A DNA stretch of 6,728 bases, taken from assembly GCA_021820675.1 (NCBI GenBank), contig JAKADI010000091.1:1-6728 (forward strand), read 5' to 3'. Positions 5,685 through 6,728 of the stretch are shown here, in pieces. Below the pieces are notes generated by a model. It worked only from the letters and a program-made list of their open reading frames with translations, had not been told where the DNA came from and did no database searches. Made by a program: the position numbers and the translations under genes. The DNA is from Bacillota bacterium. Lineage in GTDB: Bacteria; Bacillota; Sulfobacillia; Sulfobacillales; Sulfobacillaceae. The first letter of the stretch is position 1. The number at the start of each line of letters is the position of its first letter.

Positions 5685-6728
5685 TGCGTACAGAATCAGC
5701 TGATGTATTAATTCTTGGGAGTGGCGGCGCGGGACTGTTCGCAGCGATTCATGCTTACGATATGGACCCTAGCTTAAAGATTGTTATAGTGACCAAAGGT
5801 TTAATGGGGAAGAGTGGATGCACGCGGATGGTGCAAGGCGGATTTAATGTGGTGCTCGATCCTGCTGATTCTGTAGAACGACATTTTTCTGACACACTGA
5901 AAGGAGGGCACTATATTAATGACCAAGAGCTAGCGTGGGCCTTAGCGCATGATGCACCTGCAACGATTCATGATCTGGAAACTAAAGTTGGTTGTTTCTT
6001 TGACCGGAGACCAGACGGCACTATCCATCAAAAAGCATTCGCGGGTCAGAGTTTTGATCGTACCGTGCACCGGGGCGACTTAACTGGTATTGAAATTATG
6101 GAACGTCTTCGAGATCAGGTGCTAGCTCGTCATATTACCTTCTTAGAAGAGCATCGTGCTGTGGAACTAGTTGGAGATGGCGGCAGGATAACGGGGGCCC
6201 TAATTCTCAATATACGGCAGGGCACATTTCTTGGTTTTTCCGCACGCGTAACCCTACTGGCAACGGGTGGAGGCCCAACCATGTATAAAATTGCTGCACC
6301 CTCTTTAGAAAAATCCGAAGATGGTCTCGCGTTAGCTTTCAAGGCAGGGGCCTTAATGCGCGATATGGAGATGGTGCAATTTCATCCTACTGGACTTCTC
6401 GCCGGAGCTGGGCGTGTAACTGGTAGTGTGCTGGAAGAGGGATTGCGTGGCGCGGGAGGCCGGCTCTTTAACGCGGATGGTGATCGCTACATGACCAAGT
6501 ACGATCCCGAGCACATGGAACGGGCAACACGAGATGTTGTGGCGCGCGCAGGATATATGGAGATTATGGCTGGAAGGGGTGGTCCTCAAGGCGGTGTATT
6601 TATTGATGTCAGTCATTTAGGTGCAGCATTTGTTCGAAAAACTTTTCCAGGCATGGTTCAGCGGGTTAAGGATGTTGGTTTTGATTTGGTGACCAAGCCC
6701 GTAGAGGTATCACCTACGGCACACTTTC
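5684..6728 (+). CDS. sdhA: succinate dehydrogenase flavoprotein subunit SdhA; 3' end outside window
   Basis: 348 codons are visible, open to the right edge; the family has about 560-600 residues. GGAGGT (5672-5677) is 6 nt before ATG 5684, inside the sdhB end. The Rossmann FAD motif is VLILGSGGAGLFAA (8-21). The active-site region includes QFHPTGLLAG (232-241, catalytic-domain His234), VLEEGLRGAGGRLFN (249-263), RATRDVVARAGYMEI (280-294), GGVFIDVSHLG (303-313) and PTAHF (344-348). It oxidises succinate to fumarate in the TCA cycle and passes electrons to SdhB. The reverse fumarate reductase role, or L-aspartate oxidase by isolated sequence, is possible, but the sdhCDB context argues for complex II. 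Oddity: the segment MGKSGCTRMVQGGFNVV (41-57) aligns with the SHTVxAQGG motif of classical SdhA, and Cys46 takes the place of the His that binds FAD covalently. Residues past 348, including the last active-site Arg, cannot be checked. Confidence 0.92.
   Translation, partial: MRTESADVLILGSGGAGLFAAIHAYDMDPSLKIVIVTKGLMGKSGCTRMVQGGFNVVLDPADSVERHFSDTLKGGHYINDQELAWALAHDAPATIHDLETKVGCFFDRRPDGTIHQKAFAGQSFDRTVHRGDLTGIEIMERLRDQVLARHITFLEEHRAVELVGDGGRITGALILNIRQGTFLGFSARVTLLATGGGPTMYKIAAPSLEKSEDGLALAFKAGALMRDMEMVQFHPTGLLAGAGRVTGSVLEEGLRGAGGRLFNADGDRYMTKYDPEHMERATRDVVARAGYMEIMAGRGGPQGGVFIDVSHLGAAFVRKTFPGMVQRVKDVGFDLVTKPVEVSPTAHF

Noticed and set aside
6130..6616. Two minus-strand ORFs of 70 and 87 codons.
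   Set aside because: They lie opposite the well-supported sdhA frame and show no recognisable protein.

Overview
The window joins three unlike pieces of a bacterial chromosome. The host looks like a Gram-positive, Firmicutes-type bacterium. The ribosome-binding sites are strong AGGAGG-type sequences, GTG and ATG starts are mixed, and the respiratory complex II has two small membrane subunits. A Sulfobacillus-like or other thermophilic/acidophilic lineage would fit, but that is a guess from general protein resemblance and no search was run.

Left (1-1080): the 3' part of a UxaA-family lyase/dehydratase (altronate/galactarate dehydratase or sulfolactate sulfo-lyase large-subunit type). It enters from outside the window and stops at 890. 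A possible 27-codon ORF follows, then a strong 10-bp hairpin that may end the transcription unit.

Middle (1081-3006): gene-poor, decayed DNA. It starts with a 69-codon ORF of unknown function that has a very good ribosome-binding site, followed by about 550 bp with nothing recognisable. Next comes an 838-bp ISL3-family insertion sequence relic (1871-2708). Its 28-bp terminal inverted repeats are still intact (25/28 identical). Its transposase gene, on the minus strand, has at least three frameshifts and lacks the C-terminal part of the DDE domain. About 300 bp of unassigned DNA separates it from the next gene.

Right (3007-6728): a LysR-type regulator on the minus strand diverges from a tightly packed sdhC-sdhD-sdhB-sdhA operon for succinate:quinone oxidoreductase (complex II). 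sdhA runs off the right edge. Gaps inside the operon are short (12 and 25 nt), and sdhB and sdhA overlap by 1 nt, so the four subunits are very probably co-transcribed. SdhC and SdhD anchor the complex and carry conserved His residues on helices I and II, which suits haem b and quinone binding. SdhB carries the three Fe-S clusters and SdhA the FAD and dicarboxylate site. The 256-bp divergent intergenic region holds two perfect short palindromes and sigma-70-like promoter candidates, so the LysR protein may control sdh.

I see no CRISPR array, RNA gene, phage module or evidently new system. The points most worth a second look are the missing FAD-attachment histidine in SdhA, the probable di-haem anchor, the LysR-sdh arrangement and the ISL3 scar.
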